Below, piece by piece: positions 1-5,955 of a stretch of 11,246 nt of DNA. A model generated the notes under the pieces. The model saw only the letters and a list, made by a program, of their open reading frames with translations, was not told the DNA's origin and did not search any database. The position numbers and the translations under genes were made by a program. Source of the DNA: Ruminococcaceae bacterium UBA2806 (GTDB lineage Bacteria > Bacillota > Clostridia > Oscillospirales > Acutalibacteraceae); contig DEHG01000107.1 of assembly GCA_002351795.1 (NCBI GenBank), forward strand, positions 5,622-16,867, written 5' to 3'. The stretch's first letter is position 1; every line of letters begins with the position of its first letter.

Positions 1-75
1 GATAATGTTATTGATACCTGCAATAAATACGGCATGACAATGGCATTTACAGGCATTCGTCTTTTCCATCATTAA
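1..75 (+). CDS. purH: PurH C-terminus (partial): AICAR formyltransferase/IMP cyclohydrolase
   Basis: Only the last 24 codons and the TAA stop (73-75) are present. They end in MAFTGIRLFHH, which matches the conserved C-terminal signature of bifunctional PurH (compare the family's FTG-x-RHF-x-H ending). PurH performs the last two steps of de novo IMP synthesis: formylation of AICAR with 10-formyl-THF, then ring closure. The purD start lies only 17 bases downstream, so the two are almost certainly co-transcribed, and purH-purD is the usual order in Firmicutes pur operons. The call rests on a short tail, but the motif plus the neighbour make it fairly safe. Confidence 0.85.
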   Translation, partial: DNVIDTCNKYGMTMAFTGIRLFHH

Positions 76-92
76 TGACGGAGGTATACAAT

Positions 93-1367
93 ATGAAAAT
101 TCTCGTTATCGGCGGCGGCGGTCGTGAACATACGATCATACGCAAGCTTAAGGAAAGTCCGAAAGTCGATAAAATATATGCAGCCCCCGGAAACGGTGGT
201 ATTTCCCGTGACGCCGAATGTGTGAATATCGGCGTAATGGATAAGGAAGGCATGGTAAAATTTGCAAAAGAAAACGAGATAGATCTTGTTTTTGTTGCGC
301 CCGATGATCCGCTTGCTGCGGGAATGGTAGATGCACTCACAGCAAATGACATCAGAGCATTCGGTCCGAGAGCAGAGGCTGCAATTATTGAAAGCAGCAA
401 GGTATTCTCTAAGAATCTTATGAAAAAATACGGTATCCCTACTGCTGAATATGAGGTATTTTCCGAGTCTGCAAAGGCAATGGCATATATTGAAGAAAAG
501 GGCAAATATCCTGTTGTAATAAAGGCGGACGGTCTTGCTCTTGGCAAGGGCGTTATTATTGCAAAGGATCATGCCGAGGCTCAGGCAGCTGTTAAGGAGA
601 TCATGGAGGATAAAAAATTCGGTGATTCCGGAAACAATGTCGTTGTGGAAGAGTTTCTGACAGGTCCCGAGGTTTCCGTTTTAGCATTTACGGACGGCAT
701 AGCGCTGAAGCCCATGGTATCCTCAAAGGATCATAAGAGGGCTTATGATAATGACGAAGGTCTTAATACCGGCGGAATGGGTACTATAAGTCCGAACCCC
801 TACTATACGGATGAAATTGCTGAAATTTGCAGAAAGACAATATTTGAACCTACTGTTGCCGCTATGAACAGCGAAAACAGGACATTCAAGGGCTGTCTGT
901 ATTTTGGCCTTATGATAACTCCGGATGGACCCAAGGTGATAGAGTATAATGCACGTTTCGGCGATCCCGAAGCACAGGTAGTTCTTCCGAGACTCAAGAC
1001 TGATCTTGTTGATATCATTGAAGCAGTAATAGATGAAAAACTTTCACAGCTGAATATTGAGTGGTCGAATGATGCAACAGCCTGCGTTGTAATGGCATCG
1101 GGCGGCTATCCGCTGAGCTATAAAAAAGGCATGGAGATCACTGGTCTTGACGAGGACGGACAGGTTGAGGGCGCAACGGTATATCATGCCGGTACAAAGT
1201 ATGAAAACGGTAAATTCTATACAAACGGCGGTCGTGTACTCGGAATAACGGCATCAGGGAAAACACTTGATGAAGCACTTGAAAAGGCATATGATGCTGT
1301 GGGCAGGATAAGCTTCGAGGGAGCACATTTCCGTACAGATATAGGTAAAACAGCGAATAAAGAATGA
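93..1367 (+). CDS. purD: Phosphoribosylamine-glycine ligase (GAR synthetase) PurD
   Basis: Cytosolic ATP-grasp ligase that joins glycine to 5-phosphoribosylamine to make GAR, the second step of purine synthesis. It is 424 aa, the normal family length. Visible motifs are the N-terminal nucleotide-binding loop GGGGREH (residues 7-13), AFGPRA (89-94), the ATP-grasp lysine region KADGLALGKGV (144-154), the DHKRAYDNDEGLNTGGMG loop (213-230) and the metal/ATP signature EYNARFGDPEAQ (284-295). Most PurD proteins have a GPE-x-PL motif after strand 3; here it reads APDDPL (69-74), probably a lineage variant. The start at 93 is chosen because GGAGG (80-84) sits 8 bases upstream. An in-frame ATG at 75 overlaps the purH stop and would place the ribosome site inside the coding region. 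Confidence 0.96.
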   Translation: MKILVIGGGGREHTIIRKLKESPKVDKIYAAPGNGGISRDAECVNIGVMDKEGMVKFAKENEIDLVFVAPDDPLAAGMVDALTANDIRAFGPRAEAAIIESSKVFSKNLMKKYGIPTAEYEVFSESAKAMAYIEEKGKYPVVIKADGLALGKGVIIAKDHAEAQAAVKEIMEDKKFGDSGNNVVVEEFLTGPEVSVLAFTDGIALKPMVSSKDHKRAYDNDEGLNTGGMGTISPNPYYTDEIAEICRKTIFEPTVAAMNSENRTFKGCLYFGLMITPDGPKVIEYNARFGDPEAQVVLPRLKTDLVDIIEAVIDEKLSQLNIEWSNDATACVVMASGGYPLSYKKGMEITGLDEDGQVEGATVYHAGTKYENGKFYTNGGRVLGITASGKTLDEALEKAYDAVGRISFEGAHFRTDIGKTANKE

Positions 1368-1375
1368 CAGTAAAA

Positions 1376-1424
1376 CAGCGGTCAATGTTAAGGTTGTTAT
1401 AAAGACACCATACATTGACCGCTG
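1376..1424 (+). terminator. Hairpin terminating the pur operon
   Basis: A perfect 13-bp inverted repeat (CAGCGGTCAATGT at 1376-1388, its complement at 1412-1424) begins 8 bases after the purD stop, with a 23-base loop. The bases after it are T-rich but not a clean U-run (ATTTT at 1431-1435, a run of six T at 1443-1448). Position and stem strength point to transcription termination or 3'-end protection. The large loop and imperfect U-tract make it a moderate rather than textbook terminator. Confidence 0.65.
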
Positions 1425-1479
1425 AGTACTATTTTGATGATATTTTTTGATGATAGTTTATTATTTTAGTACAATTTGC

Positions 1480-1508
1480 TTGACTTTAATGGAAAAAGGC
1501 GGTATATT
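1480..1508 (+). promoter_or_regulatory. Predicted sigma-A promoter upstream of the MITE-like element
   Basis: TTGACT at 1480-1485 and TATATT at 1503-1508 are separated by exactly 17 bases, with A/T-rich sequence upstream, a good housekeeping promoter by eye. Transcription would start near 1515, about 265 bases before the esterase ATG. The transcript would read through the structured 1541-1650 element. It may be the older esterase promoter, with the element inserted in its leader, but that history is inference. Confidence 0.55.
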
Positions 1509-1540
1509 AAATATAGGTATTTATAATCGGCATTGGATTC

Positions 1541-1650
1541 AGGGAAACGCTGATTAATGAAATAATCGGCGTTTGAGGTGTGGGGCAGAGCCCCACGTTA
1601 AGCCGCTTACGGTAAACTTCAAGCAGCACCTGTTTATTCAGCGATTCCTT
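1541..1650. mobile_element. MITE-like element with imperfect terminal inverted repeats
   Basis: About 110 bp, non-coding. The left end begins AGGGAAACGCTGATTAA and the right end, read on the minus strand, begins AAGGAATCGCTGAATAA, matching at 14 of 17 positions. Inside are two compact hairpins. One has a 12-bp stem with a single G-T wobble (1545-1556 with 1563-1574). The other is a perfect 7-bp GC-rich stem, GTGGGGC-AGA-GCCCCAC (1580-1596). The left terminal repeat can pair either with 1563-1574 or with the right end, so two folds compete. Ends of the CTGATTAA/CTGAATAA type recall IS5/IS1182-like transposon ends, but that is resemblance only. I see no clear target-site duplication. The alternative is a structured leader or intergenic RNA element. 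Confidence 0.5.
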
Positions 1651-1685
1651 AGTTTTTTTGAAAAATGTTAAAAAAATATGTGTTT

Positions 1686-1721
1686 CTTCAGATTAACTTC
1701 AGATGTGCATGATATTATATT
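1686..1721 (+). promoter_or_regulatory. Esterase-proximal promoter with 11-bp-phased direct repeat
   Basis: The octamer CTTCAGAT occurs twice, at 1686-1693 and 1697-1704, with an 11-base period (one helical turn). It overlaps a weak -35 (TTAACT, 1693-1698) that lies 17 bases from TATATT (1716-1721). A TG-A-TATTAT extended -10 (1710-1718) is also possible. Tandem repeats with an 11-bp period that replace the -35 are the layout of PhoB/OmpR-family response-regulator sites (Pho boxes), so activator-dependent transcription is plausible. The regulator is unknown, and the match is to the architecture, not to a known consensus. Confidence 0.45.
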
Positions 1722-1780
1722 ATCAAAGATGATCAACGAGATCACAGATAAAAAATCAAATTACTCAGGAGGAACTACCC

Positions 1781-3568
1781 ATGAAAGCAAAAAGAATTAT
1801 TGCAGCCCTTTTAGGAACAGTAGTTTGTCTGTCAGCATTGACAGCCTGCGGAGGAAACTCTCAGAATGATCAGAGTTCACAGTCCGGGCAGTCAGCTATG
1901 ACAGAGGAAAGCAAGACTCCGGAAAGCAGCACAGAAGAAAGTACAGAAAATCAGGAAGAAAAGACTGAACAGAAAAATGCTGATTCAACGTCGATGCATA
2001 AATTATATATCAAAGATGCAGGCAAGAATGATAAGATCGTTGCAACCTTCTTCAACAGTACAAGCGGTGCAAGCGAGGATGTTACCATGGAAAAGCAGTC
2101 AGGCTCGGCGGATGATTCTGTTTTTACCTGTGAAGCGGATACAGAGAAATACAATATGGTACGTCTTTCATACGGCGATATGACAAGCATGGAGGTTGCC
2201 TTTAATAAATTCGTAAGCGGATGGTATCTGTGGGAAGATGAGCTTCTTCCGTATGTTGTAGGGACAGAGCCGAAATATGAGCCTGCATATGAGGCAAAAA
2301 CCTTTACCTTTGACGATTATGATAAAAACGTTTATATCTGGACTCCACAGGATTACGACAAAAAGTCAGAGGATAAATATTCCGTAATATATATGCTGGA
2401 CGGCCAGACCTGTCTGACTCCCGATATAGGCGGCGAAGTTCAGTGCTGGGATGTCAGTGAGCATGCTACCTCCATGATGGCTGTAACAGATCATAAGGCT
2501 ATCATTGTAGCAATTGAGACGGTTGGAGGAGAGAGCGATAAGAACAGCGGTACAAGAGATGATGAGCTTATCCCGGATCTTGGAACAATAACAGATCCTG
2601 ATGCTTCGTCTAAAAAGAAGTGCAAATTATTTGCCGATTTCATATGCGATACTGTTATGCCATATATTGACAGTACATATAACGTTTATACCGATGCAGC
2701 GAATACATCCATATGCGGCAGCTCCTATGGCGGACTTGCATCATTCTATATCGGTATGGAGCATCCCGATCAGTTCGGTACTATAGGTGCATTGTCGCCG
2801 TCATTCTGGACATTTGATGAGGACACATGGAAGAAATATCTGAGTGAAAAGAAATTTGACGAAAATTCACCGTTCATCTATTTCTACAGTGGAAGCTATG
2901 CTGAGGATACAGGACTTCCTGCTGCATCTATGAACAATTATCTGGCAGGCGAAGGTAATTATCCCAAGGATAAGTTTGTATTCAATAAAAACGAAAAGGG
3001 TCAGCATTCTGTTCCATACTGGAGAAATGTTTATCCCGAATTCCTTGAAGCAATGTTTACAGGAAAGGTTTCTGCCCTGGAAAGCGGCGTTAAAATAGAT
3101 TACAAGGATAAAACCGTTGATGTACCCGAAACAAGCCAGTTAACGGAGGAAGAACTTGCAAAGCTTAAGGAAGCTGACGATTATCTTTACTATGATAACA
3201 GCGAAACAAAATGGGAAAAGGTATATGCATACTGGTGGGGCAATTTAGCTACAAACAAAGCCACCGGCGAAGATTATATGAAAGAATGGCCCGGATATGA
3301 AATGGAAAGAATAGGTGACAGCGATATTTACCGCATAGTTGTTCCGGTAGGTTCTACAGGATTCATCTTTGATTCAGGCGTCACAGATGATGATGTAAAG
3401 AAAGGTGTTACAGCATATCAGACAGGCGACCTGGCATACAGAGCAGTTGACTGCGCCGGCAAGATCTATAAGATAGATATGACAGAAGAACCTGAAAAGG
3501 GCAGAGGCGTAGAAAAGACTAAATACAGATATATGAAGGGCGAATGGTCGGAATATAAAGCCTCATAA
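1781..3568 (+). CDS. Secreted lipoprotein esterase (alpha/beta hydrolase) with C-terminal CBM26-like domain
   Basis: 595 aa. A lipoprotein signal peptide (MKAKR, hydrophobic 6-20, lipobox LTAC with Cys23) predicts export and lipid anchoring. Residues 25-70 are a low-complexity S/T/E/Q tether. Residues 72-165 look like a small beta-rich module. Residues 170-428 match the putative esterase (esterase D/Fes-like, PF00756) fold: VYIWTPQDYD, IYMLDGQT, nucleophile elbow GSSYGG with Ser315, candidate acid Glu375 in SGSYAED, and candidate catalytic His409 in GQHSVPYW. Residues 468-570 (YYDNSETKWEKVYAYWW, WPGYEM, IFDSG, AYQTGDL) resemble CBM26 starch-binding modules. The natural substrate is unknown; an acyl or feruloyl-type ester on a polysaccharide is a guess. 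AGGAGG (1767-1772) sits 8 bases before the ATG. It is probably monocistronic, since hairpins or promoters bound it. Confidence 0.85.
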   Translation: MKAKRIIAALLGTVVCLSALTACGGNSQNDQSSQSGQSAMTEESKTPESSTEESTENQEEKTEQKNADSTSMHKLYIKDAGKNDKIVATFFNSTSGASEDVTMEKQSGSADDSVFTCEADTEKYNMVRLSYGDMTSMEVAFNKFVSGWYLWEDELLPYVVGTEPKYEPAYEAKTFTFDDYDKNVYIWTPQDYDKKSEDKYSVIYMLDGQTCLTPDIGGEVQCWDVSEHATSMMAVTDHKAIIVAIETVGGESDKNSGTRDDELIPDLGTITDPDASSKKKCKLFADFICDTVMPYIDSTYNVYTDAANTSICGSSYGGLASFYIGMEHPDQFGTIGALSPSFWTFDEDTWKKYLSEKKFDENSPFIYFYSGSYAEDTGLPAASMNNYLAGEGNYPKDKFVFNKNEKGQHSVPYWRNVYPEFLEAMFTGKVSALESGVKIDYKDKTVDVPETSQLTEEELAKLKEADDYLYYDNSETKWEKVYAYWWGNLATNKATGEDYMKEWPGYEMERIGDSDIYRIVVPVGSTGFIFDSGVTDDDVKKGVTAYQTGDLAYRAVDCAGKIYKIDMTEEPEKGRGVEKTKYRYMKGEWSEYKAS

Positions 3569-3586
3569 AAAATAAACACAGGCGAA

Positions 3587-3616
3587 AAACGCAGATCAAT
3601 TATTTGGTCTGCGTTT
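3587..3616 (+). terminator. Hairpin downstream of the esterase gene
   Basis: A 13-bp stem (3587-3599 with 3604-3616; one G-T wobble) with a TTAT loop starts 18 bases after the stop. The 5' arm is preceded by an A-run and the 3' arm ends in TTT, but no long U-tract follows. It most likely ends or protects the esterase mRNA, with possible read-through into the polyphosphate kinase gene. I see no convincing separate promoter between 3617 and 3692. Confidence 0.5.
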
Positions 3617-3692
3617 GAACCATATACACGGATAGTAATAGTCAGCGATAAAAATAATTCCCTTGAATCAAAAAAAGAAAGGATGGTCAGGT

Positions 3693-5183
3693 ATGCTGAA
3701 AAATTTTACAAAACGCAAGAAAGAAGATAAGGAAGCGCTGAGTGCGGAAATAAAAGCGCTCAGGGCTGAATTGATGGGACAGCAGCAGAAGCTTATGAGC
3801 GCAAAGCTTCCTGTTATCGTGCTCATCGAAGGATGGGCTGCTGCCGGCAAGGGCAGTCTTATCAAGGAGCTTATCAGTGAGATAGACCCAAGATTTTATC
3901 GTGTTGAATCCCCTGTTGTTCAGCATGAATCAGAGGAAAGATATCCGTTTCTTTATCCGTATTTTAAGGCTATACCTGTTAACGGAAAGATAACGTTTCT
4001 TGATTCGGGCTGGATGGAAAATGTTGTCCGCAAATATCTCAGACATGAAATAACCAAGGATGAATACCGCCGCCGTCTTCGTCAGGTATATGAGTTTGAA
4101 CGTCAGCTCAGAGACAGCGGATATCTGATCCTGAAAATTTTTCTTCATATTGATAAGGATGAACAATTTGACCGTCTGCGTTCACTTGCGGAAGCGCCTG
4201 AAACTGAATGGCGTGTGACAGAGGAGGATCTCTGGCAGCATAGGGAATATAAGAATTTCAGAGAAACATATGATGAATTCATGCGGAAAACAAACGATAC
4301 TGTACAGTGGCATATTCTGGACGGCAGCCGCCGCAAAACCGCTGTAAGGGATGCAATGAATCTTCTTGTTTCGGAAATTAATTTCGGACTTGATTCGGGC
4401 AAATATAAAGGAAAGCCTTTTGAGGAAGAATTTCCGCTTAAAAAGATGCCGAAGCTCAGCGAGGTCGATCTGTCGCTCTCGATCGATGATGAAGAATATA
4501 AAGCAGAGCTAAAAAGACTGCAAACAAGGCTCAGTGAGCTGCATAATATAATATACCGCAAGAAGATACCTGTAATTCTTTGTTACGAGGGCTGGGACGC
4601 AGCAGGAAAGGGCGGAAATATAAGAAGGGTGGCATATCCGCTTGACCCGAGAGGCTTTGACGTTCATCCTATAGCGTCGCCACTTCCTCATGAATCGAAC
4701 AGACAGTATTTGTGGAGATTCTGGACAAGACTTCCCAAAACCGGACATATATGTATTTTTGACAGAACATGGTACGGACGTGTAATGGTCGAAAGGTTAG
4801 AGGGTTTTTGCATTGAAAACGACTGGAAAAGAGCATATAATGAGATAAACGAATTTGAGCGTATGCTTACGGACTGGGGTGCGGTCGTTCTTAAATTCTG
4901 GATACATATTGATAAGGATACCCAGCTTGCAAGGTTTACGGAGCGTCAGAACACTCCGGAAAAGCAGTGGAAAATAACTGATGAGGACTGGCGAAACAGA
5001 GAAAAATGGGATCAATATGAAACAGCAATAGATGAGATGCTGCAAAAGACAAGCACAAAAAATGCGCCTTGGTACATTATCGAATCCAATGATAAGAAAT
5101 ATGCAAGGATAAGAACACTTAAAATAATAGTCAAGGCTCTCGAAAAAGCCTGCGAGGATCATTTCAAACAAATAATGGATTAA
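3693..5183 (+). CDS. pap: Polyphosphate:AMP phosphotransferase, two-domain PPK2 (class II)
   Basis: 496 aa with two tandem PPK2 (P-loop kinase) domains, the form that transfers phosphate from polyphosphate to AMP to make ADP in the cytosol. The C-terminal domain is intact: Walker A GWDAAGKG (residues 300-307) and the DRTWYGR lid/Walker B motif (357-363). The N-terminal domain has GWAAAGKG (47-54), lacking the Asp, and DSGW (104-107) in place of DR-S/T-WY, so it looks catalytically degenerate. That is usual for this class, in which activity resides in the C-terminal half. The start at 3693 (ATG) follows AAAGGA (3678-3683) by 9 bases. A TTG at 3663 extends the frame by 10 codons but has no ribosome site. 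It is about 124 bases after the esterase; no functional link is visible. Confidence 0.9.
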   Translation: MLKNFTKRKKEDKEALSAEIKALRAELMGQQQKLMSAKLPVIVLIEGWAAAGKGSLIKELISEIDPRFYRVESPVVQHESEERYPFLYPYFKAIPVNGKITFLDSGWMENVVRKYLRHEITKDEYRRRLRQVYEFERQLRDSGYLILKIFLHIDKDEQFDRLRSLAEAPETEWRVTEEDLWQHREYKNFRETYDEFMRKTNDTVQWHILDGSRRKTAVRDAMNLLVSEINFGLDSGKYKGKPFEEEFPLKKMPKLSEVDLSLSIDDEEYKAELKRLQTRLSELHNIIYRKKIPVILCYEGWDAAGKGGNIRRVAYPLDPRGFDVHPIASPLPHESNRQYLWRFWTRLPKTGHICIFDRTWYGRVMVERLEGFCIENDWKRAYNEINEFERMLTDWGAVVLKFWIHIDKDTQLARFTERQNTPEKQWKITDEDWRNREKWDQYETAIDEMLQKTSTKNAPWYIIESNDKKYARIRTLKIIVKALEKACEDHFKQIMD

Positions 5184-5224
5184 ATGATGGCGGTCTGCAG
5201 TAAACGTCACAAAAAACGCCCTGT

Positions 5225-5255
5225 GTCATTCTGAGTGGCAGCGAAGAATCTTTTT
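5225..5255. repeat. Short palindromic intergenic repeat, copy 1 (followed by T-run)
   Basis: GTCATTCTGAGTGGCAGCGAAGAATC belongs to the family of GTCAT-C/T-CTGAG...CAGCGAAG-A/G-ATCT dispersed repeats that I recognise from many bacterial intergenic regions. It can fold with a 5-bp outer stem (ATTCT 5228-5232 with AGAAT 5245-5249), then tandem G-A mismatches. It is directly followed by five T (5251-5255), so here it may also terminate the polyphosphate kinase transcript. A second copy lies on the far side of the tRNA at 5562. Confidence 0.6.
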
Positions 5256-5306
5256 GTAAACTTTGTAATAATCATTTACATATAGAGAATAAAAGAATAA
5301 TTTTAC

Positions 5307-5335
5307 TTGACAATATACCGAAAATGAGTTATAAT
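5307..5335 (+). promoter_or_regulatory. Perfect consensus sigma-A promoter for tRNA-Leu
   Basis: TTGACA (5307-5312), exactly 17 bases, TATAAT (5330-5335): both hexamers are perfect and the upstream sequence is A/T-rich. The predicted start is near 5342, giving a pre-tRNA leader of about 28 bases. The leader can form a small GC stem (GCGGA at 5342-5346 with TCCGC at 5359-5363). A maximal-strength promoter fits a stable RNA gene. Confidence 0.9.
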
Positions 5336-5369
5336 AATCAGGCGGACGGTTGGAACGTTCCGCTTAACA

Positions 5370-5453
5370 GCCGGTGTGTTGGAATTGGCAGACGAGACAG
5401 ACTCAAAATCTGTTGTCCGAAAGGGCGTGTGGGTTCGAGCCCCACCACCGGCA
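5370..5453 (+). tRNA. tRNA-Leu (anticodon CAA)
   Basis: 84-base class II tRNA. The acceptor stem is GCCGGTG (5370-5376) with CACCGGC (5446-5452), discriminator A5453. The D loop contains AATTGGCAGA. The anticodon stem is ACAGA (5397-5401) with TCTGT (5409-5413); the loop CTCAAAA places CAA at 5404-5406, which reads UUG. The long variable arm GTCC-GAAA-GGGC is typical of tRNA-Leu. The T arm is GTGGG-TTCGAGC-CCCAC. The 3' CCA is not encoded and must be added post-transcriptionally. It is a single-gene unit with its own promoter and terminator. Confidence 0.97.
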
Positions 5454-5463
5454 TACATTCAGG

Positions 5464-5510
5464 ATCCGCATGAATGCTTGATGACAAGCGTTCATGCGGA
5501 TTTTGTTTTA
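5464..5510 (+). terminator. Rho-independent terminator of tRNA-Leu
   Basis: A 17-bp stem (5464-5480 with 5485-5501) has one G-T wobble and an ATGA tetraloop, and is followed directly by TTTTGTTTTA. This is the strongest terminator in the window, ending 10 bases after the tRNA 3' end begins to be trimmed. Confidence 0.92.
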
Positions 5511-5561
5511 TATATTTATAATCTTAAAGTTTGTTCACTGCGTTCTCAATTACAATATCTC

Positions 5562-5590
5562 GTCATCCTGAGCGCAGCGAAGGATCTTTC
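5562..5590. repeat. Short palindromic intergenic repeat, copy 2
   Basis: GTCATCCTGAGCGCAGCGAAGGATCTTTC, the more canonical copy. It folds as ATCCT-GA-GC-gca-GC-GA-AGGAT: two short stems around a symmetric tandem G-A/A-G mismatch. Compared with copy 1 at 5225, one outer pair changes from C-G to T-A on both strands (ATCCT/AGGAT versus ATTCT/AGAAT). This compensatory change supports selection for, or inheritance of, the fold. The surrounding gap (5511-5713) shows no convincing gene. Confidence 0.65.
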
Positions 5591-5713
5591 TATTGAATGT
5601 GAATTGTGTTTATGTTTATTTTATCCAAAGGTGTTTTTGATGATAAAAATGCCAGAAGCTGCAAAAAATATTTCTGTATTAGTACTATTCCGTAATTTGT
5701 TGGGAAAATACTA

Positions 5714-5742
5714 TTGACAGATTGACCGTATGAGAGTAAAAT
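5714..5742 (+). promoter_or_regulatory. Sigma-A promoter of the rnj-gdpP-rplI-dnaB operon
   Basis: TTGACA (5714-5719), 17 bases, TAAAAT (5737-5742). The -35 is perfect and the -10 matches five of six. The predicted start is near 5749, giving a leader of about 205 bases before the GTG of rnj at 5956. The leader contains several GC-rich complementary segments around 5848-5880 but no riboswitch class I recognise. A long leader on an RNase gene leaves room for autoregulation by cleavage, which is inference. Confidence 0.8.
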
Positions 5743-5955
5743 AAACTATATAGTTGTGTTCGGATTTTCATACATGAGCTATTGAGGAAATTGCGAAATT
5801 ATTGAACCGTGCAGAAGAGCGAGCGGTCATTTATCGGATTTTTACGGTACCTGCGGCAGCATACGGGCTGCGCTTATGCCGAATATATGAATCGGAAAGT
5901 GAGGATCTGGTCTTAATCGCATATTCCTGAAAATATAATATATGGAGGTAATTCT

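Noticed and set aside
75..92. Upstream in-frame ATG for purD at 75
   Set aside because: It would place the GGAGG ribosome site inside the gene and add MTEVYN before the canonical MKILVIGGGGREH start.
72..572. Long minus-strand ORFs opposite purD, pap, rnj and gdpP
   Set aside because: They are antisense shadows with no ribosome sites, no recognisable domains, and strong known proteins on the other strand.
1678..1869. 63-codon + strand ORF overlapping the esterase start
   Set aside because: It runs through the promoter region and out of frame into the signal peptide of the real gene, with no ribosome site.
5376..5717. 113-codon + strand ORF across the tRNA
   Set aside because: It starts inside tRNA-Leu; the LADETDSKSVVRKGVWVRAPPPA stretch is the well-known artefact of translating a tRNA gene, and the frame then crosses the terminator and a repeat.
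5743..5955. Riboswitch in the rnj leader
   Set aside because: Several short complementary segments exist, but no conserved riboswitch core (for example the c-di-AMP ydaO type) could be recognised.
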